This document shows, in pieces, positions 6,753 to 7,294 of a DNA stretch of 7,294 nucleotides. The stretch comes from Atopobiaceae bacterium UBA7016 (GTDB taxonomy: Bacteria > Actinomycetota > Coriobacteriia > Coriobacteriales > Atopobiaceae): NCBI GenBank assembly GCA_002449555.1, contig DJXA01000214.1, positions 1 to 7,294 of the forward strand. Direction: 5' to 3'. Made by a program: the position numbers and the translations under genes. The notes under the pieces were generated by a model. That model was not told the DNA's origin. It searched no databases and saw nothing but the letters and a program-made list of their open reading frames with translations. The first letter of the stretch is position 1. Every line of letters starts with the position of its first letter.

Positions 6753-6775
6753 CGGGCGGCGGCTGCTTCGAGTAA
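6686..6775 (+). other. Cryptic core peptide of the Nif11-like precursor in the shifted frame
   Basis: Read from AAC 6686, this frame encodes the double-glycine site NAGGG followed by 24 residues: YLTGCNS, then a run rich in Val, Ile, Thr and Tyr, ending MTGGGCFE before TAA 6773-6775. It has two Cys (codons at 6713 and 6764) and many beta-branched residues. A radical SAM enzyme could plausibly make thioether or carbon crosslinks here, but the chemistry is inference. It has no start codon of its own and depends on restored frame with the leader. Confidence 0.7.
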
Positions 6776-6839
6776 GCAAGAACCAAACCGCGTCTTCATC
6801 AACGCAGGCGCAATACCTGAGGGCCCTGAACGAGCCTCT

Positions 6840-6893
6840 GGACGGTTGGCCCGTAGCCACGACACAAGTTGTGGTTACGGGCCAACCGTTTGT
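6840..6893 (+). terminator. Long hairpin closing the RiPP locus, probable terminator
   Basis: An 18-base stem (6843-6860 with 6871-6888, a single G-U pair) begins 68 bases after the precursor stop. The inner bases GAC / GTT extend it to about 21 pairs with an ACAA tetraloop. It is followed by TTTGT, a short U-tract. It is much longer than a typical terminator stem and could also be a recognition palindrome. Confidence 0.65.
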
Positions 6894-6961
6894 ACAGCAC
6901 TTTGCTTTGTTTGCTACTTCTTGCCCATCCCCTCCAGCCCGGCATCCGCCAGTCCCTGTAG

Positions 6962-7086
6962 CTGCAAGGCTTTTGGGTCGGTAAGCTCTGCACTGCAAGG
7001 CAAACAGGTCGTTTAACCGCCTTAACAGCTCGGTAGCCGACCCATCTTACTTGCAGTCCGTACTAACCGACTCAAAAGCCTTGCAG
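6962..7086. repeat. Self-complementary element of about 125 bases with imperfect 38-base inverted arms
   Basis: The outer 14 bases CTGCAAGGCTTTTG (6962-6975) pair perfectly with 7073-7086. Pairing continues with a G-U and six more pairs (to 6982 / 7066), then a mismatched section, then ACTGCAAG (6992-6999) with CTTGCAGT (7050-7057). Each arm therefore carries the motif CTGCAAG twice, about 30 bases apart. Inside, GGTCG / CGACC (7007-7011 with 7038-7042) and ACCG / CGGT (7016-7019 with 7031-7034) form an inner hairpin. It may be a MITE-like or intergenic palindromic repeat, a structured RNA, or paired protein sites; no target duplication is evident at its edges. Confidence 0.6.
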
Positions 7087-7180
7087 TTTTGGAGTTGTGG
7101 CCCCAAAGGAGGCGCCGAGCTTTCAGGCTCGAAACAGCATAGTGACAAGCGGATGGGTCGTTAGCCGCCAGATACATAGC

Positions 7181-7211
7181 AAAACAGGCCAGAAGCATAT
7201 GCTCTGACCTG
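7181..7211 (-). terminator. Rho-independent terminator of tRNA-Val
   Basis: On the minus strand, CAGGTCAGA (7211-7203) pairs with TCTGGCCTG (7193-7185) with one G-U pair; GC / GC pairs inside extend the stem. The hairpin is followed immediately by TTTT (7184-7181). It starts 9 bases after the tRNA CCA end. Confidence 0.85.
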
Positions 7212-7219
7212 CGAAAAGT

Positions 7220-7294
7220 TGGTGGGCGTTACAAGATTTGAACTTGTGACCTCTTCCGTGTCAGGGAAGCGCTCTCCCCCTGAGCTAAACGCCC
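7220..7294 (-). tRNA. tRNA-Val, anticodon GAC, CCA encoded
   Basis: Read on the minus strand it forms a full cloverleaf of 75 bases. The acceptor stem GGGCGTT pairs with AACGCCC (7294-7288 with 7230-7224). The D stem is GCTC / GAGC and the anticodon stem CTTCC / GGAAG around the loop CTGACAC, whose anticodon GAC (7262-7260) reads Val GUC/GUU codons. The T arm is ACAAG-TTCAAAT-CTTGT. The discriminator is A, followed by encoded CCA (7222-7220). The first base coincides with the window edge, so any neighbouring tRNA gene upstream is unseen. Confidence 0.97.

Larger units (their letters stand above)
6776..7219. other. Gene-free region of 444 bases between the RiPP locus and tRNA-Val
   Basis: No credible protein gene lies here; the two minus-strand open frames over 6735-6998 have no ribosome binding site and an unnatural composition. 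The region holds a long hairpin (6840-6890), a self-complementary element (6962-7086) and the tRNA terminator (7181-7211). The stretch 7087-7180 shows only small dyads, such as CGAGC / GCTCG around 7115-7130. Confidence 0.55.

Noticed and set aside
6735..6998. Minus-strand open frames after the RiPP locus
   Set aside because: They run through the perfect hairpin and have no ribosome binding site or familiar sequence.
5145..7226. AGTTGGTGGG shared by the tRNA 3' flank (7217-7226, plus) and the minus strand at 5145-5154, as attachment sites
   Set aside because: The copies are only 10 bases long and inverted to each other, not direct, so they do not fit island excision repeats.

Overview
The window is 7294 bases of GC-rich chromosomal DNA. 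Its style suggests an actinobacterium of the Coriobacteriia (Collinsella / Olsenella / Atopobium type): dense small operons, strong AGGAG-type ribosome binding sites, an Ald of exactly the actinobacterial length, and a Nif11-type peptide locus. The taxonomy is inferred from gene content and base composition, not from a marker gene.

Layout: (1) 1-1150, minus strand: an M18-family aminopeptidase whose 3' end lies outside the window. (2) 1271-1963, plus: an MgtC/SapB-family membrane protein, divergent from the aminopeptidase. (3) 2242-2895, plus: a protein of unknown function, closed by a strong terminator at 2920-2963. (4) 2981-4096, minus: alanine dehydrogenase, with every catalytic residue visible. 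(5) 4297-5103, minus: a DUF1269-like glycine-zipper / coiled-coil protein, followed by two tandem terminators (4241-4275 and 4200-4231). (6) 5388-6775, plus: a decayed RiPP (ribosomally made, post-translationally modified peptide) locus, made of a radical SAM peptide maturase and, directly behind it, a Nif11-like precursor peptide. (7) 6776-7219: no gene, but a long perfect-looking hairpin, a roughly 125-base self-complementary element and a tRNA terminator. (8) 7220-7294, minus: tRNA-Val(GAC) with encoded CCA.

The most interesting region is the RiPP locus. The maturase has an in-frame TAG where a Glu codon would fit, a frameshift right after its CxxxCxxC iron-sulfur motif, and a defective C-terminus. 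The precursor keeps a perfect Nif11 leader up to LSDEALDK, then loses frame by one base in an A-run. Restoring one A recovers the expected double-glycine cleavage site and a hidden Cys-, Gly- and beta-branched-rich core peptide ending at 6775. The intact genes to the left show that lesions are concentrated here. That favours true decay (or local phase variation) over general sequencing error, although each indel lies in a short homopolymer and needs checking.

The remaining genes are housekeeping or stress functions (peptide turnover, Mg/envelope homeostasis, alanine/NADH metabolism) with no evident joint pathway.
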